Shown piece by piece: positions 23,239-31,860 of a stretch of 64,000 bases of DNA. This stretch comes from Bactericera cockerelli (Eukaryota; Arthropoda; Insecta; Hemiptera; Triozidae): NCBI GenBank assembly GCA_024516035.1, contig CM044964.1, positions 10,011,624-10,075,623 on the forward strand. The letters are read 5' to 3'. A program made the translations under genes and the position numbers. Every line of letters begins with the position of its first letter. Positions within the stretch are counted from its first letter, which is position 1. The notes under the pieces are model-generated. The model was not told the origin of the DNA, made no database searches, and worked only from the letters and a program-made list of their open reading frames with translations.

Positions 23239-25656
23239 GTAGTTGTGCCCCGGAACCGCATCCATGCCATTACAGAAACAGAAAACTTGGTTAGAATTTT
23301 CCGCTCCGGCCGGGATTCGAACCCGCAACCTTCGGGTCAGCAACCAATGCTCTTAACCACTGAGCCACGGAGTAACTGGTGAGGCTAGGAGATATAATCA
23401 GAACACGAATTGACATTATAATTTCCTTATTTATTTGAATATGTGACCACATAATAATAAGACTATGAGGTTAAACCTTATGAATATACTCCCTCTCCAG
23501 TCTCGCGTCAAGCTAGGATACAAAATGAAGGTGTATATTCGGTAGTTCTAGGTTCAAGAGCTGACTTTCTGAAAGTCCAAAGTACTGAGCACACTAAAAT
23601 TGTAATCTTAAATCGCATTTTTATCAGAGGTTATACGTTATGCTACATCTCGTTACGTGTATTCATACAATATTAACAATCTTATGTATGTCTACAGGAA
23701 TGAATGGCCTATGATAAAGCTGATGTATTGTTGTTGTTGTTGTAATCAACTTGGCTAGTGCTGGGGTGAGTGATGGTCTTCAACCAACTAAAGTGGTAGT
23801 TTTCTCGTTCTAAACCACATATTTCTATGTGCGATGAACCATTGTGAGAACTTGGACTTTTTTAATTTTGAGCCATTAAACCCTGAACTGCAAACTAGCC
23901 TGGCTTGTTAGGGTTGATATTGTATGTACGCCTGGTATTTATTTAGATATGCAATGTGCAATATTACAGGACTGTATACCTGAAGAGCGTTTGCGCACAG
24001 GGGTATAGGTATACGCCGCTGCTTCTTAATACATTTGTAGTTAATTAACTATTTTGACGATAAAAATATATTCAGTATCTCCCCCTTGTAAAAACTATAC
24101 GAGACTCAACTAATACAAAATGAGCATTTTAAAATTGCTGAATAATAATTATAGAGTATCCTGCAGTTTAATTTTATTTATTTATTGAAATACCTATTAT
24201 TACATCAACCAAAATTTATCAAATATATTCAAAATACCTACAGTACAAGACCCTGTAGAGAGTGTATAGCCAAAATAATGTCTTACCCACATGGCTATCA
24301 AAAAATGGTGATAGGTACTTACAGGCTCAAACTAGAGGAGATTTCAATGAGTTTTCTTTGTAAAGACCGCTATTATGTAACACGACCAAGACAAATATTA
24401 TAAGTTATCTCTCACCATCTTTCAGTTTAGGCTTGAGGGCTTCAATGTTCTCACGGATACAAGACTCCACATCTCCGTTGTGACTGCTGCAGGGATGCAC
24501 ATAGTCGGCTGAAATGTAGAGGGTTATTTTGGAATAAATTTCAGTTTATCATAAAAGGGCCAACTTATAAAATTATAACGAATATTAGATAAGCCCCTTC
24601 ATAATCACAGATATAATACTCTGTGATTGGTGAAAGAACGAGATCTTTGTTATAATTTCTCATCTTTGCTATAATTTTGTTTTATAATTTGGCCCTAAAT
24701 TTCGAGCACTTTTACCGGTATGGATACAAAGTAAGGACCTAGTTTTTGTTGTTATACATACAATATTGAACAAAATTTATCAAATTTTCAGATGTCAAAT
24801 TATTGATTTCAAGCTTGGCTTCAAACAGATACAAAAGCTTTTTTCCGCCGTATTTTGACCAAACAGTATTCTACCAAGTTCCTAAAATATTCAATCTTTG
24901 ATTTTCAAAGTGAAATTATAATGAACTCGAAACTAGACGATACTTGGGGTTTATCTTGCCCTTTGTCAGTTTTTGGCGAACATTTTTGCCTTTTCTCATA
25001 AAAAATCCAGAATTTTTTGTGATCTGTGTTGTAGCTTGCACAATTGACCATCTGGTAGCTTGTCCTGCCTTATGGGCGAGAAGTTCCCATACGAAGGCAG
25101 GGTCAACTGGGGTCAACCTGATGCATCCTTTACATGCAACTTTAAAAAACTCTGAATACAAAAAAATGATAGCTCTGGGATTTGAACCTGAGACCATGAC
25201 AAGCGAGTACATTACTACTGATTATTACATCTCACCTCGTCTAGAGTCTCATCATATAGTAGATGGAATTTTTTTCTGATATTCTCGTTTCCAAAAAAAG
25301 TTGAAATTCTCTTTTCTTTAGAAAATTGAAAAATTCGTCACTTAAAATTATTAAAAAAGAATAACTTCTTTCTATAGAAAGGTTGCAGAAAAAAACTTTC
25401 AAAGACAACCAGGTTTACCACCTCTCTAAGCGGGTTTGAGATGCACCCACTAAACACATCACTTGGAACAGAATCTTTTCAATACTTCAAGTGCGCCGCT
25501 ATAGGGCCAACTACCAGTTACGATGCAAAGAGTTTTTTCCTATCCAGCATACTTACGGAGTTCCTTTTGCACTGGATTAGCCCCTCCCACCTGGAACCAA
25601 CAGGACTGGCAGCACACCAGAAGCACCAACTTCATCAGTCGAGCCATTGACAGCAT
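19798..25656 (-). CDS. Takeout/JHBP-family secreted carrier, gene 2 (5 exons, 255 aa)
   Basis: Minus-strand exons 25656-25557, 24508-24416, 23145-22873, 21831-21682 and 19949-19798 join in frame (768 nt with stop). Residues 1-26 are a signal peptide (LMKLVLLVCCQSCWF); a second Met at residue 4 is an alternative start. Exon 2 carries PDYVHPCSSHNGDVESC with the conserved Cys pair. Exon 3 begins IPELNVPKLEPLFIKEL and ends KGNGNITGDV. Exon 4 contains LFNGDKQLG, matching LFNGNKAL of gene 1, and the C-terminus is SFPFDSLFKD. Exons 2 and 4 are the same lengths as the equivalent exons in gene 1 (93 and 150 nt). Exon 3 corresponds to gene 1 exons 3 plus 4, so one intron differs. Introns hold SINEs, a hAT-like MITE and duplicated exon fragments. 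A soluble secreted ligand carrier is expected; the ligand is unknown. Confidence 0.92.
20382..20633. mobile_element. hAT-like MITE with perfect 8-bp target duplication
   Basis: Flanked by TTATCATG at 20374-20381 and 20634-20641. Ends are CAGGCGCGG and, inverted, CAGGCACGGCCGG. The 252-bp interior is non-coding. Length, 8-bp duplication and CAGG ends fit the hAT superfamily. It sits in the last intron of takeout gene 2. Confidence 0.85.
21236..21335 (+). mobile_element. tRNA-derived SINE, family D, diverged copy
   Basis: CAGTAGCTTCATTGATTGGA, then GGTTCAAGACCGGGTTTCAG, matches the D family head. It ends in a small hairpin, TATTACAGCTTT...AAAGCTGTAATA. Confidence 0.65.
21575..21672 (-). mobile_element. 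tRNA-derived SINE, family A, head fragment beside a splice donor
   Basis: The minus strand reads TGTCCCGGTACCTCAGTGG, then AGAGGTCGCGGGTTCAAAAC. Its first base lies about 9 bp inside the intron, after the GTAAGA donor of takeout gene 2 exon 4 (exon ends at 21682). The donor itself remains intact. Confidence 0.8.
21979..22268 (-). mobile_element. tRNA-derived SINE, family B, with oligo(T)/oligo(A) tail
   Basis: The minus strand starts CGCGCGATTAGCTCAGTGG, with CCCGGGTTCGAACCCCCGCG as B box. It has a full body (CACTTCTCGCCCATCAGAGG) and a 25-base A tail on the minus strand. A small internal duplication (GCTGGGT, AACCCAGC palindrome) is at about 22154-22177. Confidence 0.88.
22381..22443. repeat. 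Perfect 29-bp-arm hairpin
   Basis: AAGATCAGTACTTATATTGT followed by ATTTAAAAA is mirrored after a 5-bp loop. It is likely a MITE remnant or a young inversion duplication, in an intron of takeout gene 2. Confidence 0.8.
22487..22630 (-). repeat. Two duplicated fragments of takeout gene 2 exon 3 (3' end)
   Basis: 22487-22541 and 22561-22616 each repeat the last ~55 bp of exon 3 (original 22873-22930), joined by a shared spacer (ATCCAAAAGATACT type). Read on the minus strand they encode KIIMLAIKGFENITGNV and KIIMLIIKGIGNNTGDV, against KIIMLAIKGNGNITGDV in the real exon. The fragment at 22561 keeps the exon-intron junction TGTCT/GTAAGT. No acceptor of their own is obvious, so they are probably relics. 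Confidence 0.8.
22652..22866 (+). mobile_element. tRNA-derived SINE, family A, best full-length copy
   Basis: TGTCCCGGTAGCTCAGTGG and GTGGGTTCGAAACCCAACCG form clear A and B boxes. The body CATGACAAGTTATCCTCCCA and TGCTGGAATAATGGGAC follow, and it ends in a (ATT)n tail that abuts exon 3 of takeout gene 2 (donor at 22872). Confidence 0.9.
23203..23378 (-). mobile_element. tRNA-derived SINE, family H
   Basis: The minus strand begins CTCCGTGGCTCAGTGGTTAA and CGGGTTCGAATCCCGGCCGG, runs through a ~70-bp body and ends in a ~32-base A tail (T run at 23203-23234). Only copy in the window. It starts about 58 bp beyond the intron side of exon 3 of takeout gene 2. Confidence 0.8.
23732..23945 (+). repeat. 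Dispersed repeat I (GTT-tract plus 'AACTTGGCTAGTGCTGGGGT')
   Basis: Shared in inverted orientation with about 48545-48735 (CAAGTCCTCACGATGGTTGA, CACAGAAATATGTGGTT) and 53262-53372. Non-coding interspersed repeat of unknown class, in intron 2 of takeout gene 2. Confidence 0.6.
24556..24696. mobile_element. Short MITE with AGGGCCAAnTTATAAAAT ends
   Basis: Left AGGGCCAACTTATAAAATTA is inverted at the right (TTATAATTTGGCCCT). About 140 bp, with an internal AATCACAGATATAATACTCTGTGATT hairpin. Intron 1 of takeout gene 2. Confidence 0.65.
25010..25225 (-). mobile_element. tRNA-derived SINE, family B, decayed copy
   Basis: Body segments GATCTGTGTTGTAGCTTGC and TATGGGCGAGAAGT, and the head remnant (CTCAGGTTCAAATCCCAGAG on the minus strand), identify it. 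The A box is lost. Confidence 0.65.
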
Positions 25657-26500
25657 CTTGAGTACTGATTCCAAAAAGAAAAGTCACTTTCTAAAAATTG
25701 AATGCAATCCAAAAATCGAAGAAAATGGGTTTCTTTTTAACTTGGATACGTTGTTTGCAATTGTAAAAGAAAACAAAAATGCAATTAATATTTTTTGTAG
25801 AAGTTTTAAATTTGGTGTTTTGGCAAATAAACGAATACTTACTTCTTCTCTAAAGGTAAAAATAAAATAAATAAATAAATAACTTAAGAATAAAGAAGAG
25901 ATCAAAGTGTTTTCTGATATTTTTATCGTCTACATGGACACTGTTTTGATTTGTGAAAATGTTATGGAAGTGTTTGTTGATAAATGAATGTATCAACTTG
26001 ACTTTTCTATTAGATTTTCCATGAGAAATGGTTTAATTGTCACTCGTGATATCTGAGTAATGGGTTGACAAGTGACATCGTTTCCGTGTTCTAGACTTCC
26101 TCATAAGTATATGACGAATACAATAAACATAAATGTAAAGATATACAATATAATTATATGACTTCCTAAGACAGAATATATACTTTTATCTAGTGCTACA
26201 TAGCGTTTTCAATTCACAATAGCAATTTTCTAAGCTCGGTCTTTCATTTCAGAATAATCTAACCGGAACGACAAAGCATCCCTCTTCGTTGACCTACGGT
26301 TCAGGAGATAAAGTCACCAGAAGTTTAAATACACACACGTCAGAGTCACCTTGTGTCAAAAAATAATCAACTTAATAGTCAAATTTATGTCCATTTCAAA
26401 GAAGGGGTTAAAATCCTAAGACAAGTTATTTTTACAGATGAGACAATAGCCATGAAACAAAATTATTGTTATTATTAAGTGTATGCTGTTGGTAGCTCCC
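25657..26500. other. Upstream region of takeout gene 2
   Basis: Non-coding and AT-rich. The gene 2 promoter should lie just above 25656 on the minus strand; no core element can be assigned with confidence. Confidence 0.4.
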
Positions 26501-26619
26501 ATGAGTAATTGTGTAGGTTTAAGTGCTTGATGAAGGAAGAGAATGCCGTTGGCATTAGCACCGCCCTTGATCAAGTTTTGTTCTATTAATCTCATTTTCT
26601 ATGTATTGTATATAATATA

Positions 26620-27109
26620 CTAGCCGTTTGCCCGTGCTTTGCAACGGGACTAAATTTCAAATTTACTAAGGCATGGCCGTACTGCTGTACAGCAATGCCT
26701 TTTTGAACTTTTTATAATTTTTCTGGACAAAGCGATAATGGTTTTGGGGGCGTCAATTCTGAGACATTTTTCGCTATCTCTTACCGTTTTGGCTAAACAA
26801 CTCCGGACAAACAAACAAACATAGGTAGGTAGGTAGTCCTTTTTTCTGTTTTATATATAGAGACTAGCCGTTTTCCCGTGCTTTGCAACGGGACTAAATT
26901 TCAAATTTACTAAGGCATGGCCCTACTGCTGGACAGCCATGCCTTTTTGAACTTTTTATAATTTTTCTGGACAAAGCGATAATGGTTTTGGGGGGGTCAA
27001 TTCTGAGACATTTTACGCTATCTCTTACCGTTTTGGCTAAACAACTCCGGACAAACAAACAAATAAACATAGGTAGGTAGGTAGGTAGGTAGTCCTTTTT
27101 TCTGTTTTA
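26620..27109 (+). repeat. Two tandem ~245-bp repeats beginning CTAGCCGTTTGCCCGTGC
   Basis: 26621-26868 and 26872-27109 are near-identical, including TTTGCAACGGGACTAAATTT, GGACAAAGCGATAATGG and a (TAGG)n tail ending TTCTGTTTTATATA. The tail shape fits a retroposed 3' end. Such 'tagccgtt-ncccg' repeats are common in insect genomes. Confidence 0.7.
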
Positions 27110-27635
27110 TATATCGTCGCTTAAGAAGAGGTACCTCGTAAGTCCGAATTTTTCGATAATACGTTTTTGGTATCGTTGGAATCGGAAAAAAATATCGATT
27201 TTTTTAAAATCGGTTTTATATGACCATTCAAATACAAAAAATGCCACAATAATCGATTAAAGTTTACCTCGTAAATCGATATTTTTGTTTTGGAGAAAAT
27301 TTCTGGTGAGACCTCGTATCTCCAATCAGTAATATATGTGTATTGTGTAAAATAAATCAGAGATACGAGGTACCTCTACAAAAAATGCATACATGCTTTT
27401 CTGAAAATTTTACAAGAATCACTTGAGAGGTACCTCGTATGTCCGATATCTTGTAAAAATACAAGTTTTATCAAAAAAATAGTAATTTCAATCGATAAAA
27501 CAGGTATATGTTTATGGTTAAACTGATTTTTTTATTTTTTTTAAACCTGCCCACAATTTTATAATCAGTTTTTACTGTCTCCTGAAAAGTTCAAAAATCG
27601 GACTTACGAGGTACCTCTTCTTAAGCGACGATATA
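27110..27635. mobile_element. MITE with ~40-bp TIRs (ATCGTCGCTTAAGAAGAGG)
   Basis: TATATCGTCGCTTAAGAAGA at the left is mirrored at the right, and inversion continues through GGTACCTCGTAAGTCCGA. The self-complementary motif GAGGTACCTCGTA also recurs inside (about 27367, 27426). It is inserted in the TATATA tail of the preceding repeat, consistent with a TA or TATA duplication. Confidence 0.8.
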
Positions 27636-27744
27636 GAGATTCTATGTAAATAAAACTTGATCCAATATGTTTAATAATAAGAGTCTGTAGGTATGTACTA
27701 GGCATGTCGGATATTTTTTTCTTATCAATATTAGTGCCTTTTCT

Positions 27745-27905
27745 TATGTCGTACCCATGAGCTTCAAAGACATTCATCCTATGTTATAGAGTTGTAGCAG
27801 TGTAGCTTATCATCCCGTAGTGTACCTCCCCTCAGATGGGCAAGGAGTGAGACAATACTTCCCTTTCACGAGCTGGGCGAACACAAGCTCACCCATTTTT
27901 GTAGA
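27745..27905 (-). mobile_element. tRNA-derived SINE, family B, headless fragment
   Basis: Body only: GTAGCTTATCATCCCGTAGT, CTCCCCTCAGATGGGCAAGG and CACGAGCTGGGCGAACACA match the family consensus in reverse. No tRNA head. Confidence 0.65.
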
Positions 27906-28587
27906 TAGTCCCATTTTAAATTCAACTTCGAACTAGCAGTTCATAGAGACCACGCGCCTGACCTCTAACTTTTTACTGAAACGCTTTAAGCACTGTTTTT
28001 AAGCATCTCTATTTCGATCATTTTTTCTGATCCATATAGTGGTAATCTACCACCATAATAATTTATTATTATAACTCATTCTCTGCCATCACATGCTATT
28101 AACATTATCAGGACTGAAGAGGATATCATGGAATTGTCATGATAAAGTTAGTGATCTAGCTATTTGCTATTAATTTTTGCCTTATAGGGACAGGAAGACA
28201 ATTCTACTGGAACAGCACATAATTTTCTTCACTACGCGTGGACCAATTACGTCACAACACAATAGATTTACTACAGGCTATTGTTTCTGACTTCTACTAA
28301 CCCATAAGTCTGCATTTAGTCAGACAGTATCGAGAAAACAACATAATCATTTAAAATTTATTAAACATAAAACATTTCATCAAAAACTCCAGTTTTTGGA
28401 ATCGCTCCCAAAAAAAACTGATCCTCTGCATCAAGAAGAAACTTGATCTGGGATCTCCAGTTTTTGCAGCAAGTTTTCCAGTTTTCAACATAATCATTTA
28501 AATGTTGTTGAATTAATGAAATTTGAGATACCTAATCATCTATTAAAACTTCACTTTTCTTTAGTTTATCGTCACTTTCAACTTCAT

Positions 28588-28735
28588 GATCTTATCACGA
28601 CGCGACGGGGCTTTACCCTCTATTCTTTGAAAACTCACAAACTAGCTATTAATTAAATTAAACTCACCCAGCCTGAGATGGCCTCGGAATAGCCAACAAC
28701 ATGAGGGTTCAAATTTCATTTGGCACCCATCAGAG
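28588..28735 (-). mobile_element. 5S-rRNA-derived SINE (family E), decayed fragment
   Basis: The minus strand retains TGATGGGTGCC (box C region), GGCTGGGTGAGTTTAATT, and GAGGGTAAAGCCCCGTCGCG. Confidence 0.6.
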
Positions 28736-29007
28736 GAAGTGATATTTCTGAAACTGAAAGACTTGCTGTACGCATTTTTAATAAAGGCCGTCTCCTCTAG
28801 AACACCAATTCGAGGAAGCACAGGAAGCCAACTTAGCATACCATGCTTTTAATTGCCACCTGATTGTCTCAAGCAACTTGTGTGCTGTCTAATTATAAGA
28901 TGGGCTCGATCCTGTAATCAGCACGAATTCACGGTCCCTGTCAACCAATACTAGATCCAACACTGCCAACCTCAAAGATGTGGTTACAATGTTATCGCAT
29001 TCGTGAG

Positions 29008-29145
29008 AATAATAATAATAACAGTCTTTAGTGGAAGGTAACCACCAGACGAGGTTAATGCTCGAAGCATTTTCTACCACCTAACCTTCGGAGTCTTATT
29101 AATATGTGGTCACAAACTCAAATTAGTGAGGAAAAATTCACTACC
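29008..29145 (-). mobile_element. tRNA-derived SINE, family G, 5'-truncated copy 3
   Basis: Body and AAT tail only (GGAAGGTAACCACCAGACGA, GTGGTCACAAACTCAAATTA). The tRNA-like head is missing. Confidence 0.75.
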
Positions 29146-29429
29146 AATACACGATATTGATGCATTTGAAAAAAGTATAACAACACAAATCGTCAGTGAC
29201 CTTAAAAGGGTTGGTGTTGGGAAGGACATCCCCAGCCGTGAAATGTGGAAGAAGGAATACAAGAATCAATCAACTTCAATCATTTGTATGAAGTTAGAGG
29301 TTGGACAATTATTCACTGAAGCCGAGTAGGCGAGTAAGTTTTGGAAAAGGCAAAGTGAAAGAAAAACATTACTTCCGATTTCTAATATTAGAAATTTATC
29401 GGAAGTAATAGACTTACTAGATTATTACT

Positions 29430-29505
29430 GTACTTGAGACTCGAACATCCGTTCTATAGACTACGAGTCCGCCGCCTTATTAATCGAAGTACTACCAAAT
29501 TAGTT
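29430..29505 (-). mobile_element. tRNA-derived SINE, family D, fragment
   Basis: The minus strand contains AATAAGGCGGCGGACTCGTA and a degraded B box. Confidence 0.5.
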
Positions 29506-29847
29506 CAGGGTGTAATGTATAGTTATAATTTGGCCTATTTTATAATTCTGCCCTTAATCAAGAATGGAAGTTTTTAATAATATATCAGTACCTTCAATTT
29601 TGTATCTATTTAGTACAAACGGACGATTCTTTGTTTTAATAGTCGATGATTATACAAAAAAATTAATAAGTCTGCATATTACAGTGTAGTGGGTTTAATT
29701 AAATCTTTAAATGATAAAAGATGAAGGTATGCGGTTTTTAATGAAGGGTTTGGATTGAGAATTATTAAATTGAATACATATACCTACATTATCTATCAGT
29801 ATCACTACTGACTACCCTTGATCATGCATACTGGGGGAAATAAAAAT

Positions 29848-29930
29848 CCGACCTCAGTAGCTTCATGGATAAGGCGGCGGACTTGTAACCTGGAGGTCTG
29901 TGGTTCGAGTCCGAAGCATCGGTAATATTG
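29848..29930 (+). mobile_element. tRNA-derived SINE, family D, head
   Basis: CCGACCTCAGTAGCTTCATG, AAGGCGGCGGACTTGTAACC and GTGGTTCGAGTCC form a well-preserved tRNA-like head. A T-rich/TTC microsatellite follows at 29945-30000. Confidence 0.75.
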
Positions 29931-30002
29931 AGGAGTTCAGGTTTGAGTTTTTTTTTTTTCTTCTTCTTCTTCTTCTTCTTCTTCTTTTCTTTCTTTCTTA
30001 AA

Positions 30003-30118
30003 CGTGAGCATCGCTTTCCACTGCATGGTCATATCACGACAGGGCTTTTACCCTCCATTCACTGGAAACTAATAAACGAAATACTCAAACTAACTTCGCG
30101 CAGCCTGAAAGAGAGCTG
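30003..30118 (-). mobile_element. 5S-rRNA-derived SINE (family E), 3' fragment
   Basis: The minus strand contains GTGAATGGAGGGTAAAAGCC, TCGTGATATGACCATGCAGT and GAAAGCGATGC. The 5S head is absent. Confidence 0.65.
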
Positions 30119-30120
30119 TA

Positions 30121-30291
30121 GCCCATTCCAGAAACAGTCTCCACTCTCATAATATCCAAATCTCCCTTTGAACTGTCACACAACGCACTGTGATTGGTTA
30201 TTTTGAACGCAGTAACCAATCAGAGGCGCTGTGTGTCGGTTGAAATGGAGATTCGGGGATTCTGAGAGTGGAGAGTGTTTCTGAAATGGGC
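30121..30291. mobile_element. Hairpin MITE (GCCCATTCCAGAAAC family), copy 1
   Basis: Arms GCCCATTCCAGAAACAGTCT and its inverted partner, with TGTGATTGGTTA/TAACCAATCA inside, fold into one long hairpin. TA flanks both ends. The same family recurs at 45349-45575. Confidence 0.75.
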
Positions 30292-30293
30292 TA

Positions 30294-30596
30294 ATGCCGG
30301 GTCCACACCAAGCGAACATGTTAGCTAACAATGTTCGCGAACAATGTTATCCGCACATTTTGTTCGCGAGCATTGTTAGCTAACAATGTTCGCAGTGTGG
30401 ACCCGGCATTAGAAAATGTTTTTACGACTTGTTTGAAATAACATTGTTAGCGAACATTGTTAGCTAACAATGTTCGCAGTGTGGACCCGGCATTAGAAAA
30501 TGTTTTTACGACTTGTTTGAAATAACATTGTTAGCGAACATTATTCGCGAACATTGTTAGCTAACATGTTCGCTTAGTGTGGACCCGGCATAATAC
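30294..30596. mobile_element. Tandem/palindromic MITE cluster (ATGCCGGGTCCACAC ends)
   Basis: AATGCCGGGTCCACAC starts the block, and its inverse GTGTGGACCCGGCATTA occurs three times (about 30395, 30479, 30580). Each segment is packed with GTTAGCTAAC, AACAATGTTCGC and TTCGCGAA palindromes, and an ~83-bp segment beginning GAAAATGTTTTTACGACTTG is directly repeated. Confidence 0.8.
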
Positions 30597-30949
30597 TGCT
30601 GAATTCAACGTGCCATTGACACTGGCTGAGGATCGGGTAGTTTTGTTGAGGGTTCTCCCACCATTGGATCTCTCTTCTGCTCTAACTACACTGAGAAAAA
30701 AAATACGAAATTTCTATCAAAATTTCGCAATATTTACTATGTGACTGAAATATTGCTGAGAGCGCTGTACAAAGTTGTAGTAATAGCAAATCTACATTTG
30801 CATCGATCGCTGCAGTAATATTGTGATTTTGAATATTGCAAGAGGATAAATGCGATTTTTCAGAGCACAGCAATAATTTGTAAATTTTGTTGTGTGAGCA
30901 GAATGAAAAGTTGTAATGGTGACAGTATTCACGTATTGTTTTCACAAAA

Positions 30950-31500
30950 TCAACATTAATACACAATGAAAGTTGGCAAAATTGTGAGGTACTACAGGCT
31001 CTAGTTGTCAGAGGAACAATATTTACTTGTGAGACAAAGTTGATTTGCGATTTTTTCACAAAGTAAATATTTATGCCCATGAAAAGTTCCTAATTTTGTG
31101 CGAGATTACAAGTTGTAGTTGTCAGATCAACTATATCCAATAGTGAGACAAAGTTGAATTGTGATTTTTTCACAAAGTAAATATTTATGCCCATGAAAAG
31201 TTCCTAATTTTGTGCGAGATTACAAGTTGTAGTTGTCAGATCAACTATATCTAATAGTGAGACAAAGTTGATTTGTGATTTTTTCACAAAGTAAATATTT
31301 ATGGCAAAAAAAAGTTCTTAATTTTGCGCGAGATTACAAGATGTAGTTGTAAGATCAACAATATCCGTTGGTGACACAAAGTTGATTTGTGATTTTTTAC
31401 AAAGTAAATATTTATGTCCTAGAAAAATTCATTAATATTGTGAGAAACTACAACATGTTTTAGTTGTCAAAGGAATAGACAAAGTTATATTGCGAATTTT
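30950..31500 (+). repeat. Left subterminal tandem repeats (~115 bp, about 4 units)
   Basis: TTTTTCACAAAGTAAATATT with TGTAGTTGTCAGATCAAC recurs near 31045, 31160, 31277 and 31390. Units differ by about 5-20%. Such repeats next to the ends are transposase-binding regions in known CACTA elements; that role is inferred here. Confidence 0.8.
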
Positions 31501-31509
31501 TTATACCTA

Positions 31510-31660
31510 CACTGAGAGAAATTTCCTTACAAAACGTACAGCTGAATGAAAATACAGCTGAATTACATCTGATTTGACTGTAACCTAATGTGACTGTAGG
31601 CCAAAAGAAGTGTACAGTCAAATCAGTTGTAGAGCGTACAGCTAATTCTAAAACTAGCTG
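31510..31660 (+). mobile_element. Second CACTGAGAG end with its own subterminal motifs
   Basis: CACTGAGAGAAATTTCC starts a different sequence rich in TACAGCTGAAT/TACAGCT and GACTGTA motifs, resembling the left end of a related but distinct element nested in the larger one. No matching right end was found in the window. Confidence 0.5.
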
Positions 31661-31860
31661 TATTAAGGTTGAATGAGCTTTATTTTCGATTTTACTGCTG
31701 ATTTTAAAATAACTATAACTGTATTTTACCTTAAACTGCGTACGTTTAAAATAACTATTACTGTATTTTACCTTAAACTGTATTTTAAAGGTAAAATACA
31801 AAAACTGTATTTTACCTCTAAATATAGTTTGTATGTAAAAAAAAGGGTGTACTTCTAAAC

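Larger units (their letters stand above)
26505..27660 (+). mobile_element. Retroelement 3' end split by two later insertions
   Basis: 26505-26620 contains CTTGATCAAGTTTTGTT, and 27636-27660 resumes with CTATGTAAATAAAACTTGAT, as in 12955-13090. Between them lie a duplicated 'TAGCCGTTTGCCCG' repeat and a MITE. Class of the outer element is uncertain. Confidence 0.4.
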
